Source: an uncultured Chloroflexota bacterium
GTDB lineage: Bacteria; Chloroflexota; UBA11872; UBA12225
DNA: 33,413 bases
Reading direction: 5' to 3'
Assembly: GCA_903836285.1 (NCBI GenBank)
Contig: CAILQO010000115.1
Coordinates: 1 to 33,413, forward strand
Positions 1-9,698 of this stretch are shown in pieces. Position 1 is the first letter of the stretch, and every line of letters starts with the position of its first letter. The notes beneath the pieces are model-generated. The model was not told where the DNA came from. It made no database searches and worked only from the letters and a program-made list of their open reading frames with translations. A program made the translations under genes and the position numbers.

Positions 1-1
1 C

Positions 2-2833
2 GGCCGCGACCGCGTCGCACAGATCATCACCTTCGGCACGATGGCCGCCCGCGCCGCGGTGCGCGACGTCGCGCGCGTCATGGGACTGAGCTTCTCCGAG
101 GTGAACCCCATCGCGCGCGCAATCCCCTTCGGTGCCACCATCGCGGAGGCCCGCGAGACCCCCGACCTGAAGGAGATTGCCGGGCGCGACCCGCGTGTCG
201 CCGAGGTCCTCGACCTCGCCGCCGGTCTCGAAGGGGTCGCCCGCAACGCCTCCACGCACGCCGCTGGGATCGTCATCTCCCGCGACCCGCTTGTCGAGCA
301 CGTGCCGTTGCAGCGAGGCACCAAGGGCGAAGACACCCTCATCACCCAGTGGCCGATGGGCGCCGTCGAGCAGGCCGGCATGCTCAAGATGGACTTCCTG
401 GGCCTCGCCAACCTCACCATCGTCGACCGCACCCTGCGCATCCTCAAGGAGTCGCAAGGGATCGACCTCGACCTGAACACCATCCCCATCGACGACTCGC
501 ACCCGGAAGCGCGCAAGGCCTTCGAGATGCTCGGGGAGGGCGAGACGACGGCTGTCTTCCAGCTGGAAAGTGATGGGATGCGCCGCTGCCTCCGCGGCCT
601 CAAGCCGAACCAGGTCAGCGACTTGATCGCCATCGTGGCCCTCTACCGGCCCGGCCCAATGGACAACATCCCTGCATTCACGGCGGCGAAGAACGGCAAC
701 GCGCCGGTTCGCTACCTGCACCCTGTCCTCAAGCCAATCCTCGAGGAGACCTACGGCGTCTGCGTGTACCAAGACCAAGTCCTGCAGATGGTCCGCGAAG
801 TCGCGGGCTTCACGTGGGGCGAGGCTGACGTCCTGCGCAAGGCCATGGGCAAGAAGATCGCGGCGCTCATGGCCGAGCAGGAGGAGAAGTTCCGGTCGCG
901 CGCAGTCGGGCGTGGCTTCGACCCGGCCATCGTCCAATCCCTGTGGGACATCATCGCCCCATTCGCCGGCTACGGCTTCCCGAAGGGCCACGCCGCGGCG
1001 TACGCCGTCCTTGCTTACCAGACCGCCTACCTCAAGGCGAACTACCCGGCAGCCTACATGGCAGCCGTCCTGACCAGTACCGCCGGCACCCCCGAGAAGG
1101 TCTCGGAAGCGATCCACGAGTGCCGTCGCCTCGGCGTGCCGATTGGCGCGCCCGACGTGAACCGCAGCGGCGCCGGTTTCACCCTCGAGGCACGCGAGGA
1201 TGGCACCACCGCCATCCGCTTCGGCTTCTCGGGGGTCAAGTTCGTCGGCGATAGTGCGGTGGAGTCGATGATCGCGGCCCGCGCCAAGGGCGGCGCCTTC
1301 ACCTCCCTGAACGACCTGTGCGAGCGCCTCGACCTGCGCCAGTGGAACAAGCGCGCACTCGAAAGCCTCGTCAAGGCAGGTGCGCTCGATGCGTTCGGCG
1401 ACCGCCCGGTTGTCCTGGCCGGAGTCGACGCCGCCATCGCCTCCGGGCAACAGGCCAGCCGCGCCCGCCAGAGCGGCCAGACGTCCCTCTTCGACCTGTT
1501 CGGGACAGCCTCCCCTCTCCCCTTTGGGGAGGGACCCGGGGTGAGGGCCATGCAGGGGGCCACGGTCACGACCCCGGCGCGCGAGGCGACCCTCCTCACC
1601 GTGGTCGAACGCCGCCAAAACCTCGCTTGGGAGAAGGAGGTCCTCGGCCTCTATCTCAGCGAGCATCCTCTCACGTCAGCCGCCGCCGCCCTGCGTGCCG
1701 CGAGTTCATGCGCGATCTCCGGCATCGACCCCGAGATGGCCGGCGAGGAGGTCACCATCGCAGGATCAATCGCCTCCGTGCGCCCGGTGCAGACGCGCAA
1801 GGGCGACACCATGGGCGCGGTGCAACTGGAGGACCTGTCCGGCCAGATCGAACTCGTTATCTTCCCGCGCCTCTTCCAGGCTGCGCGTGAGTTGCTTGTC
1901 GAGGACTCAATCGTCCTCGTGCGCGCCAAGGTCGACACGCGCAACGACACTCCCCAACTCGTGTGCGACGCCATCGAGGCCTTCGACCCCGACCAACCCG
2001 TTGAAGGCATCCAGTCGGCGCCAAGCGGCCGGAAGGGACGCGCGCGTGGCCCCGAAAGTCAATCTCGCGCCGGCACCCGATCGGCGCCCCAAGTGCCGTC
2101 CACCATCCCTCCCATACCGGTCGCGACACCTGCGCACGCGACTCCGGCAGCGCTTCGCCCCGATACGTCCACAGTCCGCGCCGGCATTGCGACCGTCAGT
2201 CCCGATACCGCTGCCGTGCCACCGGCCACGGCACCTCCGCCGACGCCACTGCAGGTACCCCCGTTGCAAGCGCACGATGCGTCGGCCGTTGCACGAGCGG
2301 TCGCCCCGACACCCGCGACCGACGACGAACGGCCACCTTCCTGGGTCGACGATCCATGGGCGGGCATGGACGTCGTCGGCCCCGCGGCGACCTCCCCAAC
2401 GGTACTCACCAGTGCGCCCATGCCCGAACGCGAGCCGGTTGCAGCGGAACCTGCGGCGTCGCGTGCCTTTGCCGAGGCTCGGCCCAACGGCACGAACGCC
2501 TACGGCGTGCCGGTGCTTGGGCCAGCCCAGATATCGGTGGTCGATGTCACCCTTACCCGCAACGGACGCGAGGATCGCGACTTGCGCGCCGTCGAACGAC
2601 TCGATGTGACCTTCCGCAAGTGGCCAGGCACCGTGCCGGTGATCGTTCGCCTCGTGCAGGCGAACGGCACATCGGTCGCCATCGCCGCCTCGCACCGAGT
2701 CGAACCGTGCCGCGACCTGATCGAAGCGCTGCAACGCGAAGTCGGTTTCGAGCAGGTCCGAATCCGCGGGGGTGCCCCGTCAATCGATGCATCGTCCGAG
2801 GCCACACCGTGGGGTGGGCGCGCCAGCGCCTGA
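2..2833 (+). CDS. dnaE: DNA polymerase III alpha subunit, C-terminal part (5' end lies outside the window)
   Basis: The frame is open from base 2 (GRDRVAQIITFGTMAARAAVRDVAR). Family motifs: GMLKMDFLGLANLTIVDRT, ALYRPGPMDNIPAF, YQDQVLQMVREVAGF, AYAVLAYQTAYLKANYPAAYMAA, then an OB domain and a C-terminal domain. Confidence 0.97.
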   Translation, partial: GRDRVAQIITFGTMAARAAVRDVARVMGLSFSEVNPIARAIPFGATIAEARETPDLKEIAGRDPRVAEVLDLAAGLEGVARNASTHAAGIVISRDPLVEHVPLQRGTKGEDTLITQWPMGAVEQAGMLKMDFLGLANLTIVDRTLRILKESQGIDLDLNTIPIDDSHPEARKAFEMLGEGETTAVFQLESDGMRRCLRGLKPNQVSDLIAIVALYRPGPMDNIPAFTAAKNGNAPVRYLHPVLKPILEETYGVCVYQDQVLQMVREVAGFTWGEADVLRKAMGKKIAALMAEQEEKFRSRAVGRGFDPAIVQSLWDIIAPFAGYGFPKGHAAAYAVLAYQTAYLKANYPAAYMAAVLTSTAGTPEKVSEAIHECRRLGVPIGAPDVNRSGAGFTLEAREDGTTAIRFGFSGVKFVGDSAVESMIAARAKGGAFTSLNDLCERLDLRQWNKRALESLVKAGALDAFGDRPVVLAGVDAAIASGQQASRARQSGQTSLFDLFGTASPLPFGEGPGVRAMQGATVTTPAREATLLTVVERRQNLAWEKEVLGLYLSEHPLTSAAAALRAASSCAISGIDPEMAGEEVTIAGSIASVRPVQTRKGDTMGAVQLEDLSGQIELVIFPRLFQAARELLVEDSIVLVRAKVDTRNDTPQLVCDAIEAFDPDQPVEGIQSAPSGRKGRARGPESQSRAGTRSAPQVPSTIPPIPVATPAHATPAALRPDTSTVRAGIATVSPDTAAVPPATAPPPTPLQVPPLQAHDASAVARAVAPTPATDDERPPSWVDDPWAGMDVVGPAATSPTVLTSAPMPEREPVAAEPAASRAFAEARPNGTNAYGVPVLGPAQISVVDVTLTRNGREDRDLRAVERLDVTFRKWPGTVPVIVRLVQANGTSVAIAASHRVEPCRDLIEALQREVGFEQVRIRGGAPSIDASSEATPWGGRASA
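1511..1547. repeat. REP/MITE-like palindromic repeat inserted in frame in dnaE
   Basis: tcccctctcccctttggggagggacccggggtgaggg; encodes SPLPFGEGPGVRA on + and LTPGPSPKGRGE on -, the peptide signature of a widespread bacterial palindromic repeat family. Confidence 0.75.
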
Positions 2834-2938
2834 CGACGCAACCGGGCCACTTCCTAGTTGCACGCCACGCATGCCAACCAATGGGGCGTACACTCTCGCC
2901 GGTCGCGCCTTGCGCGCCCGTAACGGGACGCCCCCCAC

Positions 2939-4735
2939 GTGCTACGCGAACTGACGATCCGCAACTTCGCGTTGCTCGAGGTCGCTTGCCTGCACTTCGG
3001 CACCGGCCTTACCGTCCTCACCGGCGAGACCGGTGCCGGCAAGTCGATCGTCATCGACGCGATCGGATGCGTCCTTGGTGGGCGCACCTCCGCGGAGGTT
3101 GTACGCGCCGGGACCGACCGGGCCTCAGTCGAGGCGATCTTCGACCTCGACAACGAGACCGCGAAGGTCGTCGCCGACGTCCTTGACAGCCTTGGCATGT
3201 CCGACCTGCTGGAAGCGGATAACGCGGCGACGCCCGTGACCAGTGGTCCCGTGCCAACGACGCCAGAGCTTGTCCTCGCACGCGAGATCGGGCGCAACGG
3301 CCGCAGCGTTGCCCGGGTCAACGGCCGCGCGGTTCCCGCTTCCACCCTCGCGCAGGTCGGTGCCCATCTGATCGATATCCACGGGCAGCACGACCACTTG
3401 TCGCTCCTGCGCGCCGACGCCCAACGCGACCTACTTGATCGGTTCGGGGGGCTCACCGACGCCCGTCGGGATCTCGCCGATCGTTGGCGCGAACTCGGAG
3501 CCTTGCGCGCGACGCGTCGCCAGATGCAGGCCGACGAACGGGAGGTTGCCCGACGACTGGACGTGCTTGGTTACCAGGTCGAGGAGATCGCGCAAGCCAA
3601 CCTCACCGACGGTGAGGACGACGCCTTGATGCGGGAACGCGCCCGACTTGCGAACGCGGGGCGACTCGCCGAACTTGGAGCCACAATCCTTGGGTGCCTC
3701 GCCGGGGGTCAGGACGGCGAGGCCGCCGCGCGCGACCTCGTGGCCCGCGCCGCGCGCGACCTCGACGCCCTCGCCCGCGTCGACCCGGACGTCACGCCAA
3801 CTGCGACCACCGTCGCCGAGGCGTCAACCCTCATCGACGACGCCATCCACACCATTACCGCGTACGTCGAGTCCATCGAGTTCAATCCCGCACGGCAGGC
3901 GGAGGTGGAGCGACGGCTCGACCAGATCGGGACACTCAAGTACAAGTACGGCGCAACGATTGCCGACATCCTCGCCTTTGCTGATCGGGCGCGCGCCGAA
4001 CTTGACGACCTTGCCACGCGTGACGCACGCGGGCACGCCCTCGACACCCGGATCACCGCCCTCGAAGCGACGGTTGGTGCCGACGCCGCGGCCCTCTCCG
4101 ATGCCCGAGCCGCCGCGGGCGACAACCTCGCCGCCGCGATCGCCACGGAGTTGCGCGCCCTGAGCCTCAAGGGCGCCTTTGAGGCCGTCCTGACGCGCGT
4201 GCCGGCCCCGGACGGTGTACCGGTACCCAACGACAGCGTGCGGTACCGCTGTGACGACGCCGGTATTGATGCCGTCGCCTTCCACTTTGCACCAAACCCC
4301 GGCGAACCGTCCCGGCCCGTCGCCCGCACCGCTTCTGGCGGGGAGCTGTCGCGCATCCTCCTTGCCCTCAAGGCGGTCCTGTCACGCGTCGACCGCACCC
4401 CCACGCTCATCTTCGACGAGGTCGATACCGGCGTCGGCGGGAGAAACGCGCAGGTCCTCGGCGAAAAGTTGTCTGGCCTCGGTGATCGCCATCAGGTGTT
4501 TTGCGTGACTCACCTGCCGCAGGTCGCCGCGTATGCGGACGGCCACGTCTTCCTCGCGAAGCGCGTCATCGACGGGCGCACATCAACGGAGGCGAACACC
4601 CTCGACGACGGCGGACGGATCATCGAACTCGCGCAGATGCTCGGCGGCACGACCCCCGCGACGCTTGCCCAAGCCCGCGAACTCTCCGAGCGCGCCCGGC
4701 ACTGGAAACGCGCCACCCGCGCCGACGCCGCCTGA
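2939..4735 (+). CDS. recN: DNA repair protein RecN (GTG start)
   Basis: MLRELTIRNFALLEVACLHFGTGLTVLTGETGAGKSIVIDAI (Walker A), IDIHGQHDHLSLL, SGGELSRILLALKAVL signature, LIFDEVDTGVGG Walker B. Confidence 0.96.
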   Translation: MLRELTIRNFALLEVACLHFGTGLTVLTGETGAGKSIVIDAIGCVLGGRTSAEVVRAGTDRASVEAIFDLDNETAKVVADVLDSLGMSDLLEADNAATPVTSGPVPTTPELVLAREIGRNGRSVARVNGRAVPASTLAQVGAHLIDIHGQHDHLSLLRADAQRDLLDRFGGLTDARRDLADRWRELGALRATRRQMQADEREVARRLDVLGYQVEEIAQANLTDGEDDALMRERARLANAGRLAELGATILGCLAGGQDGEAAARDLVARAARDLDALARVDPDVTPTATTVAEASTLIDDAIHTITAYVESIEFNPARQAEVERRLDQIGTLKYKYGATIADILAFADRARAELDDLATRDARGHALDTRITALEATVGADAAALSDARAAAGDNLAAAIATELRALSLKGAFEAVLTRVPAPDGVPVPNDSVRYRCDDAGIDAVAFHFAPNPGEPSRPVARTASGGELSRILLALKAVLSRVDRTPTLIFDEVDTGVGGRNAQVLGEKLSGLGDRHQVFCVTHLPQVAAYADGHVFLAKRVIDGRTSTEANTLDDGGRIIELAQMLGGTTPATLAQARELSERARHWKRATRADAA

Positions 4736-4980
4736 CACGCTCCCAGCTGCAATCGACGAGGCAGGGAGGCCAAGTTTCGGTCCGCAGGCATCCTTGTCCG
4801 CCGTAGGGGACCGTGGGCACGCCCTCACTCACCGCGTGACCGGTCAGCCCCCGGCCACCTCCGCACTGGGACCGACGGCGCCCTCGCAGGCCGTCCTCCC
4901 GATTCGCAGGGCCAGCACCACGCTCCCAGGGACGCGCAGTCATGAGGCCGGGGACATCCTCCGCCCCACCCGGCCCAATT

Positions 4981-5013
4981 CAGACCCGTTCACATGAGGT
5001 TCGAACGGGTCTG
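4981..5013. terminator. Candidate bidirectional hairpin terminator between convergent genes
   Basis: Perfect 11-bp stem CAGACCCGTTC / GAACGGGTCTG around an 11-nt loop, between recN (+) and the Gfo/Idh gene (-). No clear U-tract. Confidence 0.5.
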
Positions 5014-5154
5014 TCCCGTCCGACCCCAAGCTGGACTGCGCGTGGCCGACGATGGTGAACGTGGGAACGGGCCGGCGAGGGCGCCGGCGGTCCCAGCGGA
5101 GACACCACGATGCCGGGGAAGCACGGGACGAGGGGCAGGCCTGCGCGACCGGGG

Positions 5155-6204
5155 TCAGTGCAGCGATACCGCCTGCCCGGTCTTTGCTGACCGGTACGCC
5201 GCGTCCATCACTCTCGTCACCTCGAGGGCATGGCGCGCCGGCGTGTGCGGCACCTTCCCGGCAAGGATCGCGTCCACGAACTGCTGGCTGACGTCGCCGA
5301 AGCCTGCCGTGTCCATGTCGCCACCGTCCAGCACCTTCTGCTCCACCGGGCGCAGCGGGTTGTACGGGCCGGGCGCGATCATCGTCAGCGGATTGAACTT
5401 CAGCCCCGCCTTCGTGCCGAAGACCAGGAACTGGTCCACCTGCGACACGTTGCTCGACCACGTGATTTCGAGGATTCCCGACTTCCCACCCTCACAGGTG
5501 AACATCAGCACCGCGTGATCCTCGACATCCTGCACCAGTGGTGCCGGGGCCGGGTTGCCGATACCCATCTTCGTCGAACACAGGACCGACGTCACCTTCG
5601 GGTTGCCCAAGATCCACAGCAGCGCATCGATCTGGTAGACGCCGATGTCGATCAGTGCGCCACCGCCCGCACGCGAATGGTCGATGAACCAGTGGGTGTC
5701 GCGCAAAATGTCGATGCCGGGGCGCCCACGGAACCGGAAGGCACTCGACCGCACGTGATAGACGTCGCCGAGGGTGCCGTTACTCGCAAGTTCCTGCGCC
5801 TTGCGCGACGCCGCCCACACGCGTTGGCGTGCCGAACAGACGGCAAGGTGCTTGCCCGTCCGCTCCGCGACCTCGGTCATCTTCTCGGCCTCGACCGGGT
5901 CAAAGGCAAACGGCTTCTCGCACAACACGTGCTTGCCCGCCTCAAGCGCCGCGATCGTCGGTGCCATGTGCGCGAACGGCGGCGTCGACACGATCACCGC
6001 ATCCACGTCGCTCCGGCTCAACACCTTGTCGAGGTCCGACGCGACGACCTCGATGTTCCACTTCTGCGCGAATGCCTCCGCACGATCGTGCAGGACATCG
6101 TAGACCGCCACGACGCGCGCCGGCGCGTGATGTTCCAGCGACCGCATGTGCGCGTTCGCGATGGTCCCCGTCCCGATGATCGCGACCCCAAGCCGCTCCG
6201 ACAT
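5155..6204 (-). CDS. Gfo/Idh/MocA family NAD(P)-dependent oxidoreductase
   Basis: MSERLGVAIIGTGTIANAHMRSL (Rossmann), DAVIVSTPPFAHMAPTIAALEAGKHVLCEKPFA, GGALIDIGVYQIDALLWI. The upstream in-frame ORF extension is probably not translated. Confidence 0.92.
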   Translation of the reverse strand: MSERLGVAIIGTGTIANAHMRSLEHHAPARVVAVYDVLHDRAEAFAQKWNIEVVASDLDKVLSRSDVDAVIVSTPPFAHMAPTIAALEAGKHVLCEKPFAFDPVEAEKMTEVAERTGKHLAVCSARQRVWAASRKAQELASNGTLGDVYHVRSSAFRFRGRPGIDILRDTHWFIDHSRAGGGALIDIGVYQIDALLWILGNPKVTSVLCSTKMGIGNPAPAPLVQDVEDHAVLMFTCEGGKSGILEITWSSNVSQVDQFLVFGTKAGLKFNPLTMIAPGPYNPLRPVEQKVLDGGDMDTAGFGDVSQQFVDAILAGKVPHTPARHALEVTRVMDAAYRSAKTGQAVSLH

Positions 6205-6263
6205 GGCAATACCCCTCCATGAAGGGGCACGCCTCGAACCGGCGCGCCCCGGACGCCCCCATC

Positions 6264-6947
6264 CTATCGCCCGGCGCACCACCGCACGCCGTTTGCCACT
6301 GCCCGGCGCACCTCCGCTTGGTAGTAGACCGGGTAGGTCTCATGCCCCGGTTGGAAGTAGAAGACGCGCCCGGCACCGCGGTACCAGCAGCACCCGGACC
6401 GGAACACCTCGCCCCCCGCAAACGACGACACGAAGACCAGTTCGTCTGGCGGCGGGATGTTGAACGGTTCCTGGTACATCTCTTCGGCCGGGATCACGAA
6501 CCCGTCACCCAAGCCAGCCGCGATCGGGTGATCCTTCTGCACCACCCACACCCGCGACGGCTTCTCGTCCTCGCGCCATCCCGGCAGCCGCCCGGGGTGA
6601 TCCAGCAGCTCCTGGAACGGCTTCGAATCCAGCGACGAGTGCAGCGGCAGGAAACCCAGCCCTCGCTGTTGCACGTGCCGGAGGATTCGCGCCACGGTCG
6701 CGTCGTCGACCTCGCGGTGACGCACGTGGCTGAAGTACACCAGCACCTCCGCCCACTCGAGATCCACCTCGGACAGACCAAGGTCCGGGTCATCAATCGT
6801 TGCCGTGCGCACGTCGAACCCGCCCGCCTCGCGCAGCATCTCGGCGACCGCGCCGTCAATCCCGTCCGGGTACATCGCCTCCGGCTCTGACCGCTCGCTC
6901 CACGACAGCACCCGAACCGGCGCCCCAATGTCCGTCACCATCGCCAT
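6264..6947 (-). CDS. ThuA-like (trehalose utilisation / class I GATase-fold) domain protein
   Basis: VLVYFSHVRHREVDD, RGLGFLPLHSSL, RVFYFQPGHETYPVYYQAEVRRAVANGVRWC; ThuA C-terminal pattern; adjacent to Gfo/Idh. Confidence 0.85.
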   Translation of the reverse strand: MAMVTDIGAPVRVLSWSERSEPEAMYPDGIDGAVAEMLREAGGFDVRTATIDDPDLGLSEVDLEWAEVLVYFSHVRHREVDDATVARILRHVQQRGLGFLPLHSSLDSKPFQELLDHPGRLPGWREDEKPSRVWVVQKDHPIAAGLGDGFVIPAEEMYQEPFNIPPPDELVFVSSFAGGEVFRSGCCWYRGAGRVFYFQPGHETYPVYYQAEVRRAVANGVRWCAGR

Positions 6948-6983
6948 TGTTCCCCTTGTGCCTGAACCGCCATGTCCCACCAC

Positions 6984-8390
6984 TCACGCGTGCGGCGTCT
7001 CGGCCGCCCGATCCCGGACCGTCGCAATCGCCACGCCGGCAATCGCCACCGCGGTGACAAGCCAGTAGACGTCGTGGAAGCCGTCCAGGAACGACCCATC
7101 GTGCGCCGCCACGCGCGCCGATAGCCCGGCACCACCGATCGCGACGCCAAGCAGCAAGCCGGCCGTCCGGCTCACCCCGAGGATCCCGTTTGCCACGCCG
7201 ATCCGGTCGCGGGGCGACGCGGCAAGGATCGCACTGTCGTTCGGCGCGATGAACGCCCCAATCCCGATGCCGCCAAGCAGCGTCCCAACGACGGGCGCCC
7301 ACACCCCCTGATCGGCGGTCGCGACGGCAAGCACGACGCACCCCACCGCCTGCAGGGCCAACCCTGCGGGGGCGAGTACGCGCGTGCCGATCCGGTCGGA
7401 CAGCGGCCCGGAGACCAGAGACGCCGCGAACATGCCTGCGGGAAGCGCCACAAGGATCGACCCGACCCCCGTGGGGGGGAGCCCAAGCACCTCCTTCAGG
7501 TAGAAGGGCAGCAGGAACCCGTGCGCCGCGAATGGCAGGTAGCCGGCGACCTTGGCGAGGTTCCCCGCGGTGAAGGTCCGACTGCGGAACATCCGCAGGT
7601 CGATCATCGGGCTTTCGACCCGGTTCTCGACGCGCACGAACAGTACCCCGCACGCAACCGCCAACGCCTGCGACCCGAGAACGATTGGCGACGTCCACCC
7701 GGCCACGGAGGCCTGCGTCAGGGAATACAGGAAGGCCGCCACCCCCACTCCAAACAGCACCGCGCCCACCATGTCGAAGCGTGGCGATCCCGGTTCGCGC
7801 GGGGGTTCCTTCATCGCGAACGGGACCGCCGCCACCATGGCGATACCCATCGGCACGATCATGGCGAACGACCCCTGCCACCCCGCGGCCTCGATCACGG
7901 CACCGCCGATTAGCGGTCCGATGCCCGACCCGGTGGCGATTCCTGCCTCCCATAACCCCACCACAAACCCGCGCCGCGACGGTGCATAGATATCGATGAG
8001 ATACGCGACCGAGTTGGCCGCCATCAGCGTGCCACCGAGCCCTTGCACGATCCTGGCGACGACCAGCACGGCGAAGGTCGGGCTGAGGGCACAGAACGCC
8101 GAACCGACGCCAAAGATCACGATACCCAAGGCGTAGAGGTTGCGCCGCCCGCGCAGGTCCGCCAGCCTCCCAAAGATCGTCAGCAGGCTCGCCGACAGCA
8201 GCATCGGTGCCAGCGAGATCCATGCGATCGTGGCAGCCGGCACCCCGAAGTCGACCATCAACGATGGGTTAGCGATGCTGAGCGCCGTGTCCTGGATGCG
8301 CGACATCAGCGCACCGCTCAGGACCAGGGCCGTTGCCGGCAGCAACGGGACGCCGTGAACGCCTGCGCGGGCATTTGGGGTGGCGCTCAA
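6984..8390 (-). CDS. MFS transporter (DHA2/EmrB-like, likely 14 TM), TTG start
   Basis: Many hydrophobic helices; GRLADLRGRRNLYALGIVIFGVGSAFCA and RIVQGLGGTLMAANSVAYLIDIY. A TTG codon (8388-8390) preceded by GAGGAGG is the best start; the ORF upstream of it looks non-coding. Confidence 0.9.
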   Translation of the reverse strand: MSATPNARAGVHGVPLLPATALVLSGALMSRIQDTALSIANPSLMVDFGVPAATIAWISLAPMLLSASLLTIFGRLADLRGRRNLYALGIVIFGVGSAFCALSPTFAVLVVARIVQGLGGTLMAANSVAYLIDIYAPSRRGFVVGLWEAGIATGSGIGPLIGGAVIEAAGWQGSFAMIVPMGIAMVAAVPFAMKEPPREPGSPRFDMVGAVLFGVGVAAFLYSLTQASVAGWTSPIVLGSQALAVACGVLFVRVENRVESPMIDLRMFRSRTFTAGNLAKVAGYLPFAAHGFLLPFYLKEVLGLPPTGVGSILVALPAGMFAASLVSGPLSDRIGTRVLAPAGLALQAVGCVVLAVATADQGVWAPVVGTLLGGIGIGAFIAPNDSAILAASPRDRIGVANGILGVSRTAGLLLGVAIGGAGLSARVAAHDGSFLDGFHDVYWLVTAVAIAGVAIATVRDRAAETPHA

Positions 8391-8479
8391 CGGTTGCCTC
8401 CTCGGTGGCTGACCATACCCGCGCCCACCGGCACCGACCACCATCTGGCCGAAACGGCTGACCCCGCTAGACTTGGGGG

Positions 8480-9487
8480 ATGGAGGTCGTGGAGTACTCC
8501 CCGGAGTGGTTACCTGGCCTTGGGGCACTCGCCCGGGCGCACGCCCGTCTGGTCGTCCCCGGCACCCTCCCCGACGACGTTGCCGTCGCACGCGGCCTCG
8601 ACCACCACCTCGCCTGGCCCTTCTACTCGCCGGGAATGGACAGCAGCCAGGTGCGCCTCGTCATCGAGGACGGTGAGGTCCTCGCCGCTGCTCAGCTCGG
8701 CATCTCCGACCACGGGTGGGGCTACGGCGCCGCCGATGGCGATGGGCCCGACTGGATCCGCGACACCCACGCCGCCATCTTCTGGCTCTTTGCCTGGCCG
8801 GGAGTTCCGGGTGCCGACCGCGCCGCCGCCATGCTTGCCGCCACGATGGTGCGATGGGCGCGCGCCGAGGGCCTGCCCGGCCTCGAGGCCTTCCGCGGGG
8901 GGCCAGGGTTCCTCCAGTTCGGCGCCCAGTGCTCGTCACGGTGGCCCCACCTGTGGGCCCCCATGCGCAGCATTGGCTTCCGCCAACCGCGCCCACTCAT
9001 CATCTATGGCGGGCGAACCGACGCGCCGTGCATGACGGACACCGGTGACGAGCGCCTGCCTTTCGACATCGTCACCCGGCGCGGGCGTATCGAGGCGTGG
9101 TTCGACGGCACGCCCTGCGGGGTCTGCGACACCGAGCTCCTCGGCGATCGCCTCAATGACGACTTGATCGCTCATTACGGCGACCCCCGTTCCGCGGGCC
9201 ACGCCCAGCAAGAGAGCGACCGGCACGAGGGCAAGCGCCGCGCCCGGCGACGCGCCGCCGGGAACACGTGGGCGCACGTCCGCCGCCTCTGGGTTGACCG
9301 CGACGCACGTGGCATCGGCGTTGGTACCGCCCTGATGCGGGCGATGGTGGCAAACCTCGCCAGCCGGGGCGTCGATCGGTGGGCGCTGCACCTGCCAGAT
9401 GGCGCCGACATCGGCCCCGCCCACGGCCTCTACAGCCGCTTCGGGCGGGTCATCGACCGCCAGTACGTCATGCGGCTGTCGTTCTGA
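8480..9487 (+). CDS. GNAT family N-acetyltransferase, probably two GNAT-fold halves
   Basis: C-terminal RRLWVDRDARGIGVGTALMRAMVANLASRGVDRWALHLPD is an acetyl-CoA-binding GNAT motif; the N-terminal half resembles a degenerate GNAT domain. Confidence 0.82.
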   Translation: MEVVEYSPEWLPGLGALARAHARLVVPGTLPDDVAVARGLDHHLAWPFYSPGMDSSQVRLVIEDGEVLAAAQLGISDHGWGYGAADGDGPDWIRDTHAAIFWLFAWPGVPGADRAAAMLAATMVRWARAEGLPGLEAFRGGPGFLQFGAQCSSRWPHLWAPMRSIGFRQPRPLIIYGGRTDAPCMTDTGDERLPFDIVTRRGRIEAWFDGTPCGVCDTELLGDRLNDDLIAHYGDPRSAGHAQQESDRHEGKRRARRRAAGNTWAHVRRLWVDRDARGIGVGTALMRAMVANLASRGVDRWALHLPDGADIGPAHGLYSRFGRVIDRQYVMRLSF

Positions 9488-9698
9488 CGGCCCGCTTTGA
9501 GGCCCGCCGTTGGCGGTATCTGCGCCATGGCACGCGGCCGCGAGGGTTCTCCATTGGCCGCAACGCCGCTTCGGCGGCACCACCCATCTGGGGAAGTCCT
9601 TTGCGGCAGCGGTTAACTGCCGACCGGTCACCGCCACGCCGACAAGAGTCGTGGACAAGGGGAATGCGCCCGAGGGGCGGTAACCAAGCAGACGAAAG

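Noticed and set aside
3725-3764. 16-bp direct repeat gccgcgcgcgacctcg (24 bp apart) in recN
   Set aside because: Encodes AARDL...AARDL in the coiled-coil region; consistent with a small internal duplication or codon bias, no further signal.
4995-5012. Possible tRNA T-loop (ggttcgaacggg)
   Set aside because: No D-arm, anticodon or acceptor stem nearby; it is part of the 11-bp inverted repeat.
6856-8223. 455-aa minus-strand ORF overlapping the MFS gene in another frame
   Set aside because: Gly/Arg-rich shadow ORF; the other frame encodes a clear transporter.
5155-8390. Gfo/Idh - ThuA - MFS cluster as a novel system
   Set aside because: ThuA-like and Gfo/Idh genes commonly neighbour each other in carbohydrate catabolism loci; no unusual architecture was seen.
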